A stretch of DNA of 64,000 nucleotides from Ideonella sp. MAG2 (lineage in GTDB: Bacteria > Pseudomonadota > Gammaproteobacteria > Burkholderiales > Burkholderiaceae_C): the NCBI GenBank assembly GCA_004359425.1, contig PTEU01000002.1:74409-138408 (forward strand), read 5' to 3'. Both the position numbers and the translations under genes were made by a program. Shown piece after piece: positions 43,877-53,283 of this stretch; within the stretch, counting starts at the first letter, position 1, and each line of letters starts with the position of its first letter. Below the pieces are notes generated by a model. The model worked only from the letters and a program-made list of their open reading frames with translations, was not told the origin of the DNA and ran no database searches.

Positions 43877-45082
43877 TCATGAGCCCCGTCTTTGCGCCTG
43901 GAGCCAAGGACTGGCCAGAGGGTCCCCCAAGAACAGCCCCTGCCCAGGCCACTTCACCGATTTCCAATAGGCCTCGATCAAGGTCTCCCCTCGCAAATAG
44001 TGCTTCATCAAGACCTGCGGGCTGGGAAACTTCTCGGTGTAATTGCACGGCTCTTCAACCGTGCCATAGCTGCCTGTGGCACCAGCCTTCAGCCAGGCTG
44101 TGGCCGGCATTTGCCCATTGGCGTCGGGCAAAAGTCCCGCAAAGGAGGTCAGATGATCCGCCACCGCTCCCGGCAAAAATTGGTTGGTGTCAAGCTTAGG
44201 CACCGTCACGCGCCCGGTGAAGTAGAACACCACTTGTTGCTGCGCTTCTATCCACGCTTGGTCAGGTGTGGCTCGCAAATCTAGCAGGTTCAAGGTCAAA
44301 CCCGGCCACGCGGACCAAGCTTTTTGCGCTGCCAGCATGTCAGGCCAGCGCACGCTGCGTGCAGCATCGGGTGTTCGCAGCAACCAACCCTGCCCTTGAG
44401 TGGCGGTCTCCCGAGATGCGCGCCCGCGCTCGATCAAGGCCAAAGCGCCTTCCAAATCTTGGGACCACAGCATCATGCTAGGCCTCAATCCAAAGTCTTC
44501 GTTCGGCCGCTGACTGGCGCTGTCGAAGTAGGGGGACGCTTCTGTCTTGCTACAGCCCCCGCACAGCGATGCCCGGTAGCCCATCGCCATGGCGCTCGTG
44601 ATGCTGACAGCGCAGTTCCCCACGACGCGCGAAGGCTTTGAAAATGCCAACACAGTGGCCTGCACAGAGCGTGGAAGTTGGCGGTCGAGTGCTGCTCTAG
44701 CCCGTTCGAAGTCGGCCTGGCTCACGAGGTCGGCGTCATGAGGCAGTTCGATGCGCACAATGTTCTCCGCAGGGACACCGTGAGCTTTCGCGTAGGCTTG
44801 GCCGATGGCCTCACTCAAGGCGTTACCTGAGAGGATCACCACAGCCAGTGTTTTTGCCGAGATCCCTTGCGAAGCGGCTCCAGGGTCACTGGGCGCTGAA
44901 GCCCCGCCTGAGGCACCGGCTTCGGGTCCAGAGGCGGTGTCGGGAGCCTCCGAACCACCGCCACAACCGACTACCAAGACACCGATGGCCAAGCTTCTCA
45001 AGCACCACTTCCCCAATGACAGGGACTGGGTGATGAGACCCTTGAGCCATGAAGAAGGGGACGATGGCAGCCGGCATTCCAT
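43877..45082 (-). CDS. TIGR03790-family lipoprotein of unknown function
   Basis: A 401-residue protein with a long n-region, hydrophobic LRSLAIGVLVVGC and the lipobox Cys followed by a Gly run and a Ser/Gly/Pro linker. The body matches my recollection of the TIGR03790 family: LAVVILSGNALSEAIGQAYAKAHGVP, SPYFDSASQRPNEDFGLRPSMMLW, FYFTGRVTVPKLDTNQFLPGAVADHLTSF, GATGSYGTVEEPCNY and HYLRGETLIEAYWKSV. The family has no known biochemical function. It follows another lipoprotein gene, now broken, on the same strand. Confidence 0.85.
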   Translation of the reverse strand: MECRLPSSPSSWLKGLITQSLSLGKWCLRSLAIGVLVVGCGGGSEAPDTASGPEAGASGGASAPSDPGAASQGISAKTLAVVILSGNALSEAIGQAYAKAHGVPAENIVRIELPHDADLVSQADFERARAALDRQLPRSVQATVLAFSKPSRVVGNCAVSITSAMAMGYRASLCGGCSKTEASPYFDSASQRPNEDFGLRPSMMLWSQDLEGALALIERGRASRETATQGQGWLLRTPDAARSVRWPDMLAAQKAWSAWPGLTLNLLDLRATPDQAWIEAQQQVVFYFTGRVTVPKLDTNQFLPGAVADHLTSFAGLLPDANGQMPATAWLKAGATGSYGTVEEPCNYTEKFPSPQVLMKHYLRGETLIEAYWKSVKWPGQGLFLGDPLASPWLQAQRRGS

Positions 45083-45171
45083 GCCGCTGACTTCGTCCCC
45101 TTTCTACCCTCGCTTGAGCCGAATAAACGGCGCTCCAGCACCGCTATTTCAGCAAACGCTCAGTGTGCTGC

Positions 45172-46575
45172 TCACTCCTCAGCATCAAGGTACACGTAGC
45201 CGCCGTGCCCACCCAAGGCACAGTCGGCCGCCTCGACGGTGATCACCAAGGTGTCCCCAGCATGGTTGGCCACGGGCAAGTCCACCAGCTGCCAAGGAAT
45301 GGCCTTCCAGGAGCCACTCTGGTAGGGCTTCCAACCGGTATAGGTGGGGTCGTTGGTGTAATAGCACATAGATGCCGTTCACTGAACCATTCTGAGAAGT
45401 CGCCTGTCTCGAACCCCATGTTCTTGAAAAAGTATTGGCCGGCCACCCGTAGCTTGAACTGCTTGAACGACGTGAACACGCTACGCCAAGAGTCCTGGCT
45501 TTCGGACACCAACAACATGACATCGGTGCCGGTGGGGACGAGCAATTTCGGAATAGTGATGTCAAAGGCATCGGTGGCATTGTTGACAGGCAGAGCTGCG
45601 CCTTGCTTGACCCCATTCAGGTAAAGGTGCACATAGCGCTGGGCTGTCGGGTTGCTTGCTCCGGTGCCCCGGGGCACGGTACCCGTGATCTTGACGTTGT
45701 CCTCGGAGGCGACCTCGTACAAACCCGCTTTGTTAGTCACTTCAACCGGCGCGGTGAGTGCAATTTTGGGAAAGTTGCTGGTGGGCCAGCCCGCCTCGGA
45801 ATTGGTGTAGAGCCAATCGAGAGTCGTCGCTGAGTAGGCTTGGTTAAAGCTGGCAAACGCGAACAAGTCCCAGGTCACATTCTTGATGCTGTAGGTACCA
45901 AAGACCACCCGGGCTGTCATAGCTACCAAAGTTGCGATCGAAAAATCCATCGACACTGGGGTCGAAACCAGTGTCCGTGGAGAACGACGTAGCGGGCGGA
46001 GGGGTGGCACCGGCCAGCTTGTCCAGAATAATGGCCACGTACTTCGAGAAGTGTGCCGTCATAAAGGTGATGGTGCCCGCGGCTCGATCAATTTTGCGGA
46101 TCGTGACCGGGGAGTAACGCTTGCTGGCATCGTCCCAGTGCACGACGATGGGCACGCCATCTGCAGGCAGCGCCGCTTTGTCATAGGGCAAGGTCACAGC
46201 CACCGCTTGGCCGAAGTCTGCGCTGCCAGTCCGTGTCAACACCAAAGTCTTGCTGATGGCGCGGCCTCCCAAAGCCAAGGCATCGGCATTCAAGGGGCCG
46301 GGCAAGCCCTCTTCGTAACTGATGCCCAGGCGCTCTGCGCCATCCAAGGAGTCTGCAGAGACTTCGACCTTGGCTCCCAGAATCGGGCTGGAGGCCGACT
46401 TCACCGCCACGACCCCGCCGGTAGACGCAAGGTCTGCAACGCCATCTGGGGCCGCACCCACCGGCTCTGTCGGGGATGCAGATTCACCTCCTCCGCAGGC
46501 TGTCAGGCTTACGCCAAGAACAACGGCAGTGACAAGACGCCAGAGTGGGCGTCTCAAAAATTGATGTCGAATCAC
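45172..46575 (-). pseudogene. lipoprotein gene broken by two frameshifts
   Basis: Three fragments in successive frames form one protein of about 465 residues. The GTG start at 46575 has GAGGAGAG upstream and a lipoprotein signal (LVTAVVLGVSLTAC). Fragment 1 runs through AVAVTLPYDKAALP and FMTAHFSKYVAI to SVDGFFDRNFGSYDSPG; one base must be added or removed near 45920 to continue with VFGTYSIKNVTWDLFAFASFNQ. Near 45375 another single-base shift joins NMGFETGDFSEWF to CYYTNDPTYTGWKPYQSGSWKAIPW and the end GGYVYLDAEE. The family is not recognised; the last part resembles secreted carbohydrate-related modules. Sequencing error at both points is an alternative. Confidence 0.7.
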
Positions 46576-46967
46576 GGGACTCTCCTCGGCACGAACAATG
46601 TTTGAAGTCAGCGATGCTTGTGCCCTACTCGCTCGCGCCAAAGCAAATGGGAACCCTCAACTTCTCAAGCATCACTTTGAACGTCGACATCACCCGACCG
46701 CCTCTATACGCGCAGCACGGATGCAAGCAAAAAGAATGCTCCGCTCCTTTTGGTTCCGAATAACGACAACCGAGGGTCTAGGCTCGCATCGATCTGTTGC
46801 GTGATGTCTACGTTGCGCGTATTCAATCGGCAATAGTCGACACGGGAAATCCCCCCTTAGTGGGTGCCTATGCCCCCATAAGTGATGTCTCGTCGGGATC
46901 TCACTAGGGTCTGGTCGCGCCATCAGCTTTCAGGACTCTGAATTCGCCCTGCAACTATCATCACCCC
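46576..46967. other. divergent intergenic region
   Basis: About 390 bp between the broken lipoprotein gene and the 5'-nucleotidase gene, which point away from each other. It should hold both promoters, but I see no -10/-35 pair, operator or terminator that I can defend, and no gene. Confidence 0.5.
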
Positions 46968-47798
46968 ATGCCCGCCTCCTTGGATAACCGCTTGGTGGTC
47001 GCGCTCTCCTCGCGCGCCCTGTTCGACTTTGAAGAAGAAAACCGCGTCTTCGAGGCCGGGGACGACCGGGCCTATATGCGGCTGCAGTTGGAGCGTTTAG
47101 AAGTGCCCGCCAAACCGGGCGTGGCCTTTTCGCTGGTGCGCAAGCTGCTGGCCTTCAATGCCGAGACGCCGCAGGTCGAGGTGGTGATCCTGTCGCGCAA
47201 TGACCCAGCCTCGGGCTTGCGGGTGTTTCGCTCGGCGCAGCACTATGGGCTGCCGATTGAGCGCGGGGTCTTCACCCGTGGTGAATCGCCTTGGCGCTAC
47301 TTGCGGCCACTGAAGGCGCACTTATTTCTCTCGGCCAACGAACCCGATGTGCGCGAGGCCCTGGTCGCCGGGGTACCTGCTGCGCGGGTCTATCCCCACT
47401 CCGCACGCGCCTCTGAAGCCCACCCCCACGAAGTCCGCATTGCTTTTGACGGCGACGCCGTGCTGTTCTCTGACGAGGCCGAGCGGGTGTTTCAAGCCGC
47501 AGGCCTGCAGGCCTTTCAGCAGCATGAAAGCCACCGCGCCCTCACCCCCCTTCTCCCCGGCCCCTTTAAGCCCTTGCTCGACGCCCTGCACCGCCTGCGC
47601 GCTGACGCGGCCAGCGGCATGCGCCTGCGCACCGCCCTGGTCACGGCCCGCAGCGCCCCGGCTCACGAGCGCGCCATCCGCACCCTGATGGGCTGGGAGG
47701 TCGAGGTGGACCAAGCCCTGTTCCTGGGCGGCCTGCCCAAGGGCGAGTTCCTGCGCGAGTTCGAGCCCGACTTCTTCTTCGACGACCAAACCGAATGA
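46968..47798 (+). CDS. 5'-nucleotidase, C-terminally shortened
   Basis: A 276-residue protein of the bacterial 5'-nucleotidase family related to cytosolic 5'-nucleotidase 1 (HAD-like). Seen: VVALSSRALFDFEEENRVF, VVILSRNDPASGLRVF, HLFLSANEPDVREAL, VRIAFDGDAVLFSDEAERVF (the catalytic Asp loop) and DFFFDDQTE. In intact relatives the DDQT motif is followed by about 30 more residues (HV..A....P.GHVPYG-like); here the frame stops at once. The next gene, a GNAT lacking its usual start, begins 8 bp later, so a deletion has probably removed the 3' end of this gene and the 5' end of the next. Confidence 0.85.
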   Translation: MPASLDNRLVVALSSRALFDFEEENRVFEAGDDRAYMRLQLERLEVPAKPGVAFSLVRKLLAFNAETPQVEVVILSRNDPASGLRVFRSAQHYGLPIERGVFTRGESPWRYLRPLKAHLFLSANEPDVREALVAGVPAARVYPHSARASEAHPHEVRIAFDGDAVLFSDEAERVFQAAGLQAFQQHESHRALTPLLPGPFKPLLDALHRLRADAASGMRLRTALVTARSAPAHERAIRTLMGWEVEVDQALFLGGLPKGEFLREFEPDFFFDDQTE

Positions 47799-47805
47799 GC
47801 ATGTC

Positions 47806-48156
47806 ATGGCAGGCATTTCGCCCTCCACTTACTGTGCGCCCCTCGGTCTGTTCCTGGTGGCACGGGAGGCCAACGAGGTGGTGGGCTGCGGTGGCGTGTT
47901 GAGAATGGCGGATGGCCGGCATGAGTTTCAGCGCCTTTATGTCGCGCCGAGCCACCGCCGCCTCGGTATTGCCCAGCGCATCATGTCCGCATGCACCGAG
48001 TTTGCTCGCCTGCACGGTGGCCATACCTTGTGCCTCAGCTCTAACAAGGCGCTGACCGTGTCACATCAGTTTTACCGCCGCCTGGGCTTTGAGCCCACTG
48101 CCGCTTGGGACGCAAAAATCGAGCCCTATGCCTACTTCTTTCAGCGCCAGCTCTGA
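47806..48156 (+). CDS. GNAT-family N-acetyltransferase, N-terminally shortened
   Basis: A 116-residue acetyltransferase fragment. The core is present: GLFLVAREANEVVGCGGVLRM, RLYVAPSHRRLGIAQRIM (acetyl-CoA pyrophosphate loop) and SNKALTVSHQFYRRLGFEP. About 35-40 residues expected at the N-terminus are missing; the first residues (MAGISPSTYCAP) are not family-like and abut the truncated 5'-nucleotidase. The frame overlaps the start of the GFA gene by 29 bp. Substrate unknown, activity doubtful. Confidence 0.75.
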   Translation: MAGISPSTYCAPLGLFLVAREANEVVGCGGVLRMADGRHEFQRLYVAPSHRRLGIAQRIMSACTEFARLHGGHTLCLSSNKALTVSHQFYRRLGFEPTAAWDAKIEPYAYFFQRQL

Positions 48157-48568
48157 GGTGGTGGCATCCTGCTTCTGTGGTGCGGCCACTCTCACCGTGC
48201 CGCTGCCGCTGCGCCCGCCCATCCACTGCCACTGCAGCCAATGCCGACGCTTGAGCGGTGCGGCTTGGACAACGTGGGTGTCCGTACCCCGGCCTGCGGT
48301 GTCCATCCAAGGGCAAGACGCCTTGCGCAGCTTTGCCGCCACCCCGAACGTGTTGCGCCACTTCTGCGGGCAGTGCGGCACGCATGTCTACACGGCAGAT
48401 GCCCGCATGCCTCAGGTGCTGGGCATTCCAGCGGGCATCCTGCCGCCCGACAGCGTGACCAAAGCCAAGTGCCATTACTTTGTGTCTGACAAAGCGCATT
48501 GGGCCACCCTGCCCGAGGGCGAGCCCTGCTTTGGTGGGCCGACGGGCACGGAAGCGCTATCCGCTTGA
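48128..48568 (+). CDS. GFA-family zinc-binding protein
   Basis: A 146-residue protein of the glutathione-dependent formaldehyde-activating (GFA) fold. Zinc ligands: CFCGA (near residue 14), HCHCSQCRRLSGA, and FCGQCGTHVY. The C-terminus PEGEPCFGG is typical. Many members have no proven role in formaldehyde metabolism. The start at 48128 lies within the end of the GNAT gene. Confidence 0.85.
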   Translation: MPTSFSASSEVVASCFCGAATLTVPLPLRPPIHCHCSQCRRLSGAAWTTWVSVPRPAVSIQGQDALRSFAATPNVLRHFCGQCGTHVYTADARMPQVLGIPAGILPPDSVTKAKCHYFVSDKAHWATLPEGEPCFGGPTGTEALSA

Positions 48569-48616
48569 GTCCAAGGGGACCATGTTGCCCCAGCCCAATG
48601 CGGGACAATACGGCGT

Positions 48617-49660
48617 ATGACCGCTGCCCCCACCTCCCTCACCCTCATCCGCCCCGACGACTGGCACTTGCATCTGCGTGATGGTGCCGCCCTGGCGGCG
48701 GTGCTGCCCGGCACCGCGCGCCAGTTTGGTCGTGCCATCGTGATGCCCAATTTGCGTCCGCCGGTGACCACCACCGGGCAGGCGATGGCCTACAAGGCGC
48801 GCATCTTGGCCGCACTCCCGTCAGGCCTGAGCTTTGAGCCGCTGATGACGCTGTACCTGACGGACAACACGCCACCGGAAGAAATTGCCCGGGCTAAGGC
48901 GGCCGGGGTGGTGGCGCTCAAGCTCTACCCGGCCGGGGCCACCACCAACAGCGATGCCGGCGTGACGGACATCCGCAAGACCACCAAAACGCTGGAGGCC
49001 ATGCAGCGCGAAGGCGTGCTGCTCTTGGTGCACGGCGAGGTGACCGACCCGGCCATTGACTTGTTCGACCGCGAGGCGGTGTTCATTGACGAGGTGATGA
49101 TCCCGCTGCGGCGTGACTTCCCTGAGCTGAAGGTGGTGTTCGAGCACATCACCACCAAAGAGGCCGCGCAGTATGTGGCCCAAGCCGGTGCCCACACTGC
49201 TGCCACACTCACCGCGCACCACCTGCTTTACAACCGCAATGCCATCTTCATGGGCGGATTGCGGCCGCATTACTACTGCCTGCCGGTGCTCAAGCGCGAG
49301 GTGCATCGCCAGGCCTTGGTGGCTGCGGCCACCAGTGGCTCAGACCGCTTCTTCTTGGGCACCGACAGTGCGCCGCATGCGTCGGTGATGAAGGAGGCTT
49401 CGGTCTGCGGCGCGGGCTGCTTCACCGCGCTCTCAGCCTTGGAGTTGTATGCCGAGGCCTTTGAGGCCGCCGGGGCCTTGGACAAGCTCGAAGGCTTTGC
49501 CAGCCTGCACGGCCCGGCCTTTTACGGCCTGCCCGTCAACACCGGCACCGTGACCCTGTTGCGCCAACCTTGGACGCTGCCCGAGAGCATTCCCTTTGGC
49601 GATGCCAGCCTCAAGCCCCTGCGCGGCGGCGAAACCCTGGCGTGGCAGTTGCAGGCCTGA
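48617..49660 (+). CDS. pyrC: dihydroorotase
   Basis: A 347-residue type II dihydroorotase, third step of pyrimidine synthesis. Metal ligands are in [10 protein letters not shown]; the carboxylated Lys is in [15 protein letters not shown]; other motifs are [28 protein letters not shown] and the catalytic Asp in FLGTDSAPH. The length is normal. The next gene starts inside its 3' end. Confidence 0.97.
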   Translation: MTAAPTSLTLIRPDDWHLHLRDGAALAAVLPGTARQFGRAIVMPNLRPPVTTTGQAMAYKARILAALPSGLSFEPLMTLYLTDNTPPEEIARAKAAGVVALKLYPAGATTNSDAGVTDIRKTTKTLEAMQREGVLLLVHGEVTDPAIDLFDREAVFIDEVMIPLRRDFPELKVVFEHITTKEAAQYVAQAGAHTAATLTAHHLLYNRNAIFMGGLRPHYYCLPVLKREVHRQALVAAATSGSDRFFLGTDSAPHASVMKEASVCGAGCFTALSALELYAEAFEAAGALDKLEGFASLHGPAFYGLPVNTGTVTLLRQPWTLPESIPFGDASLKPLRGGETLAWQLQA

Positions 49661-50442
49661 GCCAGGTCGACTGGCAAGCCCCCTGGCTCACGCCACTGGC
49701 CAAGCTGGGCGCGCCCGTGGCGCAGGGTTGGGGCCAGGGCCAGCCAGTGGCCCAAGCCTTGAATGCGGCCTTGGCGACGCAGTCTGCCCCGGCTCAAGCC
49801 AGTGCAGACGCCCTGCCCAGCCCCAACGGCTTGCCGCTGTGCGTGCCGCAAAGCAGCCTGCCGCCCGGCGAGGCCTACGAGGCCTTTATCCGCCGCACGG
49901 GGCATCTGCCCACGCGGGACAACCGGCATGACTTATTCAATGGCCTGATGTGGCTGCACCAGCCCGCCTGGAAGCTGCGGCTCAACCGCCTGCAGGCCGA
50001 GGCGATTGCCCACCAAGGGGTGCAGACGAGGCGCGGCCCGCTACGCGACGCACTGACGCTGTTCGACGAAAACGGCGCCGTGCTGCAAGGCCCGGCACCG
50101 CTGCTGGCGGCCTTGCGCGAGCGGCGCTGGCACGATCTTTTTGTGATCCACCGTGCGCTCTGGCGCGAAGCCCGCTTCACCCTGGTGGGCCACGCCTTGT
50201 TGGACAGTTTGTGCACCAGCCCGCGCAAAGGCCTGACCGCCCATGTGCTGTTGGCCGACCCGCTGAGCTTAAGTGCCCAGGACTGGGCCCAAAAGCCCTT
50301 TTGCCCGTTGCCGGTGATGGGCCTGCCGGGGTGGTGGACGGAGGGCGAGCAGGACGAAGCGTTTTACGCGGATGCCACCGTGTTCAGGCCGTCGGCAAGA
50401 AGCCATCCACCGACAGGTATCGCTCACCCGTGTCGTAGTTGA
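49642..50442 (+). CDS. DUF3025-family protein
   Basis: A 266-residue protein. Family features: [77 protein letters not shown] and MGLPGWW. The function is unknown. The GTG start at 49642 overlaps the end of pyrC, and the two are often neighbours in betaproteobacteria. Its last 59 bp overlap the 3' end of the convergent cysK; after DATVFRPS the C-terminus is not conserved. Confidence 0.87.
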   Translation: MAVAGLSQVDWQAPWLTPLAKLGAPVAQGWGQGQPVAQALNAALATQSAPAQASADALPSPNGLPLCVPQSSLPPGEAYEAFIRRTGHLPTRDNRHDLFNGLMWLHQPAWKLRLNRLQAEAIAHQGVQTRRGPLRDALTLFDENGAVLQGPAPLLAALRERRWHDLFVIHRALWREARFTLVGHALLDSLCTSPRKGLTAHVLLADPLSLSAQDWAQKPFCPLPVMGLPGWWTEGEQDEAFYADATVFRPSARSHPPTGIAHPCRS

Positions 50443-51304
50443 AGCCCAACACGCGGCTGCCAGCGGGCAGCTCGGCCAGCTTTTGCGCGATGGCGGCCAG
50501 GGTGGCACCGCTGGAGATGCCCACCAGCAGGCCTTCTTCGCGGGCGCTGCGGCGGGCGTACTCCCGCGCGGCCTCGGCCTCGACCTGGATCACGCCGTCC
50601 AGCAATTCGGTCTTCAGGTTCTTGGGCACAAAGCCCGCGCCAATGCCCTGGATGGGGTGCGGGCTGGGCTGGCCGCCCGAGATGACGGGCGAGGCGCTGG
50701 GCTCCACCGCAAACACTTTGAGCTGAGGCCACTTGGCCTTGAGCACCTGGGCCACGCCCGAGAGGTGGCCGCCGGTGCCCACGCCAGTGATGATGGCGTC
50801 CAGGCCTTCGGGGAAGTCGGCCAAGATCTCTTGCGCGGTGGTGCGCACATGCACGTCAATGTTGGCGGGGTTTTCAAACTGCTGGGGGATCCATGCACCG
50901 GGCGTGGAGGCGGCCAACTCTTCGGCCTTGGCAATCGCGCCCTTCATGCCCTTCTCGCGCGGGGTCAGCTCAAAGCTGGCGCCATAGGCCAGCATCAGGC
51001 GGCGGCGCTCGATGCTCATGCTGTCGGGCATCACCAAAATCAGCTTGTAGCCTTTGACCGCCGCCACCAAGGCCAAGCCCACACCGGTATTGCCCGAGGT
51101 GGGCTCGATGATGGTGCCACCGGGCTTCAGCTGCCCACTGGCCTCGGCTGCCTCGACCATGGCCAAGGCGATGCGGTCTTTGATGGACCCACCCGGGTTG
51201 CCGCGCTCGGACTTGACCCACACCTGAGCGGCGTCGCCAAACAGGCGGTTGATGCGGATGTGCGGGGTGTTGCCAATGGTGGCGAGAACGTTGGAGGCTT
51301 TCAT
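50384..51304 (-). CDS. cysK: cysteine synthase A (O-acetylserine sulfhydrylase)
   Basis: A 306-residue PLP enzyme that makes cysteine from O-acetylserine and sulfide. The PLP lysine is K42 in NPGGSIKDR; the substrate loop is EPTSGNTG; the phosphate loop is [10 protein letters not shown]; the Ser ligand is in [10 protein letters not shown]. The size and the C-terminus ([16 protein letters not shown]) fit CysK. Divergent from an MFS gene, with 173 bp between starts. Confidence 0.93.
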   Translation of the reverse strand: MKASNVLATIGNTPHIRINRLFGDAAQVWVKSERGNPGGSIKDRIALAMVEAAEASGQLKPGGTIIEPTSGNTGVGLALVAAVKGYKLILVMPDSMSIERRRLMLAYGASFELTPREKGMKGAIAKAEELAASTPGAWIPQQFENPANIDVHVRTTAQEILADFPEGLDAIITGVGTGGHLSGVAQVLKAKWPQLKVFAVEPSASPVISGGQPSPHPIQGIGAGFVPKNLKTELLDGVIQVEAEAAREYARRSAREEGLLVGISSGATLAAIAQKLAELPAGSRVLGFNYDTGERYLSVDGFLPTA

Positions 51305-51477
51305 GGGCGTGGTCTCGATGCAAAACGACTAGAGGCACTGATGATGCCGCAAGCCTTGGCGCTTGTCGCCCATGAGCTTCTGCCCAAAAGGCATAAGGAA
51401 GTGAGAATCCGGGGCCTGAACACCCCAATAGTCCCCATGCGCACCTTGCGCGCCTGGTCTGCCCAACTCACCCCCAC

Positions 51478-52680
51478 ATGACCCGAGCACTGAAGGCCCT
51501 GCTCGCGGCACAGGCGTTGTCCATCCTCGGCAGCGCAATTGCCGCTGTTGCCATTCCATGGCTGCTGCTGGAGGGCCAGGTGAGCCCACTGCAAATGTCG
51601 TGGATTTTTATGGCGCAGTCTGGAGCGGCGCTGCTGGCCGCGCTGATGGGCACAGCACTCATGAGCAGGTTTGAGACGCGGGACCTGTACATGGGCTGTG
51701 ATCTGCTTTTGGCAACCGCGTCCGTCTGCCTGATCACCATGCTGGCTGCGGGCTGGTTGAATCCGCTCGTTATCGCCCTGGTCTTGGCCGGTGCGGCGGT
51801 GATCTCGGCATTTTCAGAGGCCGCTGGCCTGGCCATCGTCCCTGCGCTCTTGCCGGGCAGCGGCGTCAGCCCGCATCGCGTTAACGGCATGATCGGGAGC
51901 TTTCACAATGTCGGTGACCTTGCCGGGCCAGCCTTAGGCGGCTGGGTGGTGGCCGTGCTCGGCGCTACAGGGGCGCTGGCCTTGGATGCGGCAAGCTTTG
52001 TGCTCTCAGCGATGCTTTTCTGGCTGTTTGTCCCTCGATCGGGCAACCCGAGTGCAAACCACAGAAAGGAGACAGGGAATAGCCAGACGGATCAATGGGC
52101 GGGCGTCCGCGCCATCGCGGCATCACGCCTATTGCGCGGCGTGACCCTCACCAGCGCCGTGGTCAATATGGTGGTGACACCGCTCTTGGTCTTGCTCTTG
52201 CCCGTGATGGTCAAGGGCTCGGGCGGCACCGCATGGGGTCTGGGCAGCCTGCTCTCGTGCTTCGGCGCAGCCACCTTGGTGTCTTCGGTGATCTTCTCCG
52301 CATTGCCTTCAACGCCAAGACCGTGGCTGGGCTTGATGGGCTCATTGCTTTTGGCAGCCATCGCCTTGCTTGCACTGCCTGGGCTGCCAGGCTATGGCAT
52401 GTATGCCTCGGTGCTCTTGCTGGGGCTGGCCATAGGCTATCTGGGGCCTTTGGAGCAAACCTTGATGCAAGTCCACGCGGACCCACCAAACATCGGCGGC
52501 ATCTTGCTCGCTTATTCAGCACTGCGAACACTGTTGGTGCCCATAGGGTTCCTCGCCGCAGGTCTTGCAGTCACGTATGCCGGTCCCGGTGCGGCGTGCT
52601 GGATGCTGGGTTGCACGCTTTTGGTGACACTGGGCTGCTTGCTTCTTTCATCAGTCGGCCATCGATTTGAGTCCAGTTGA
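51478..52680 (+). CDS. MFS transporter
   Basis: A 400-residue major-facilitator protein with about 12 hydrophobic helices. It starts MTRALKALLAAQALSILGSAIAAVAIPWLLL, typical of the MFS_3/enterobactin-exporter-like branch, with the inner GSFHNVGDLAGPALGGWVVA segment. The substrate is unknown. It stands alone between cysK and rnpB. Confidence 0.88.
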   Translation: MTRALKALLAAQALSILGSAIAAVAIPWLLLEGQVSPLQMSWIFMAQSGAALLAALMGTALMSRFETRDLYMGCDLLLATASVCLITMLAAGWLNPLVIALVLAGAAVISAFSEAAGLAIVPALLPGSGVSPHRVNGMIGSFHNVGDLAGPALGGWVVAVLGATGALALDAASFVLSAMLFWLFVPRSGNPSANHRKETGNSQTDQWAGVRAIAASRLLRGVTLTSAVVNMVVTPLLVLLLPVMVKGSGGTAWGLGSLLSCFGAATLVSSVIFSALPSTPRPWLGLMGSLLLAAIALLALPGLPGYGMYASVLLLGLAIGYLGPLEQTLMQVHADPPNIGGILLAYSALRTLLVPIGFLAAGLAVTYAGPGAACWMLGCTLLVTLGCLLLSSVGHRFESS

Positions 52681-52707
52681 GCACTCCCGGCATGGGACAA
52701 TGCCCCC

Positions 52708-53157
52708 GTGGAGCAGGCCAGACCGCCGCCTGTGCAAGTGCCGAAAGGCCGCATGGGAGGAAGGTCCGGACTGCACAGAGCAGCGTAGCGGGTAACGCCC
52801 GTCCACCGCAAGGTGCGGATCAGAGCCACAGAGACGAGTCTTGACGGGACGCCCAGCCAGGGTGTTCTATGACGGGTCGGCGCAAGCCGACCGGCCGCTG
52901 GTGCAAGCCAGCGGGCTTGGGCGCAAGCCCAACGGCGTAGCACCCTTAACGGGGCCAACGCCCCGTTAAGGGTGAAACGCGGCAATCTCTACGCGCAGCA
53001 ACACCAAATAGGCCAGCATTGAAGCGGCTCGCTGAGCTGGCGGGTAGGTGGCATTGAGCAGGGGTGGCAACACCCCCGCCCAGAGGAATGGCGGTCACGC
53101 GGTGGGCTTCGCAAGAGGCCTGCCGTGCACAGAATCCGGCCTATCGGCTTGCTCCAC
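52708..53157 (+). ncRNA. rnpB: RNase P RNA, bacterial class A
   Basis: The catalytic RNA that trims the 5' leader of tRNAs. Conserved blocks are clear: GAGGAAGGTCCGGACTGCAC near the 5' end, CAGAGCCACAGAGACGAG, GGTGAAACGCGGCAA, ACCAAATAGG, and CAGAATCCGGCCTATCGG at the 3' end. The ends GTGGAGCA/TGCTCCAC pair to form P1 and define the limits. The central part is expanded: three successive hairpins with GCAA-type loops (52875-52932) and a long hairpin CACCCTTAACGGGG / CCCCGTTAAGGGTG (52939-52975). Confidence 0.95.
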
Positions 53158-53283
53158 ACTTTTCTTCTATCGCGGCGTCCCCTTGGTGACCGGCAAGGCC
53201 ACAGCAGCCCGCTACACTGGCCTTCACCCGCTCCCAAGACCCGGGCTTTTTGTCGGGCGGCCCTGCGTTGTCCTGCCACCCGC

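Noticed and set aside
53158..53283. Possible rnpB terminator (AGCCCG ... CGGGCTTTTT)
   Set aside because: The loop would be about 30 bases and the stem only six pairs; not convincing.
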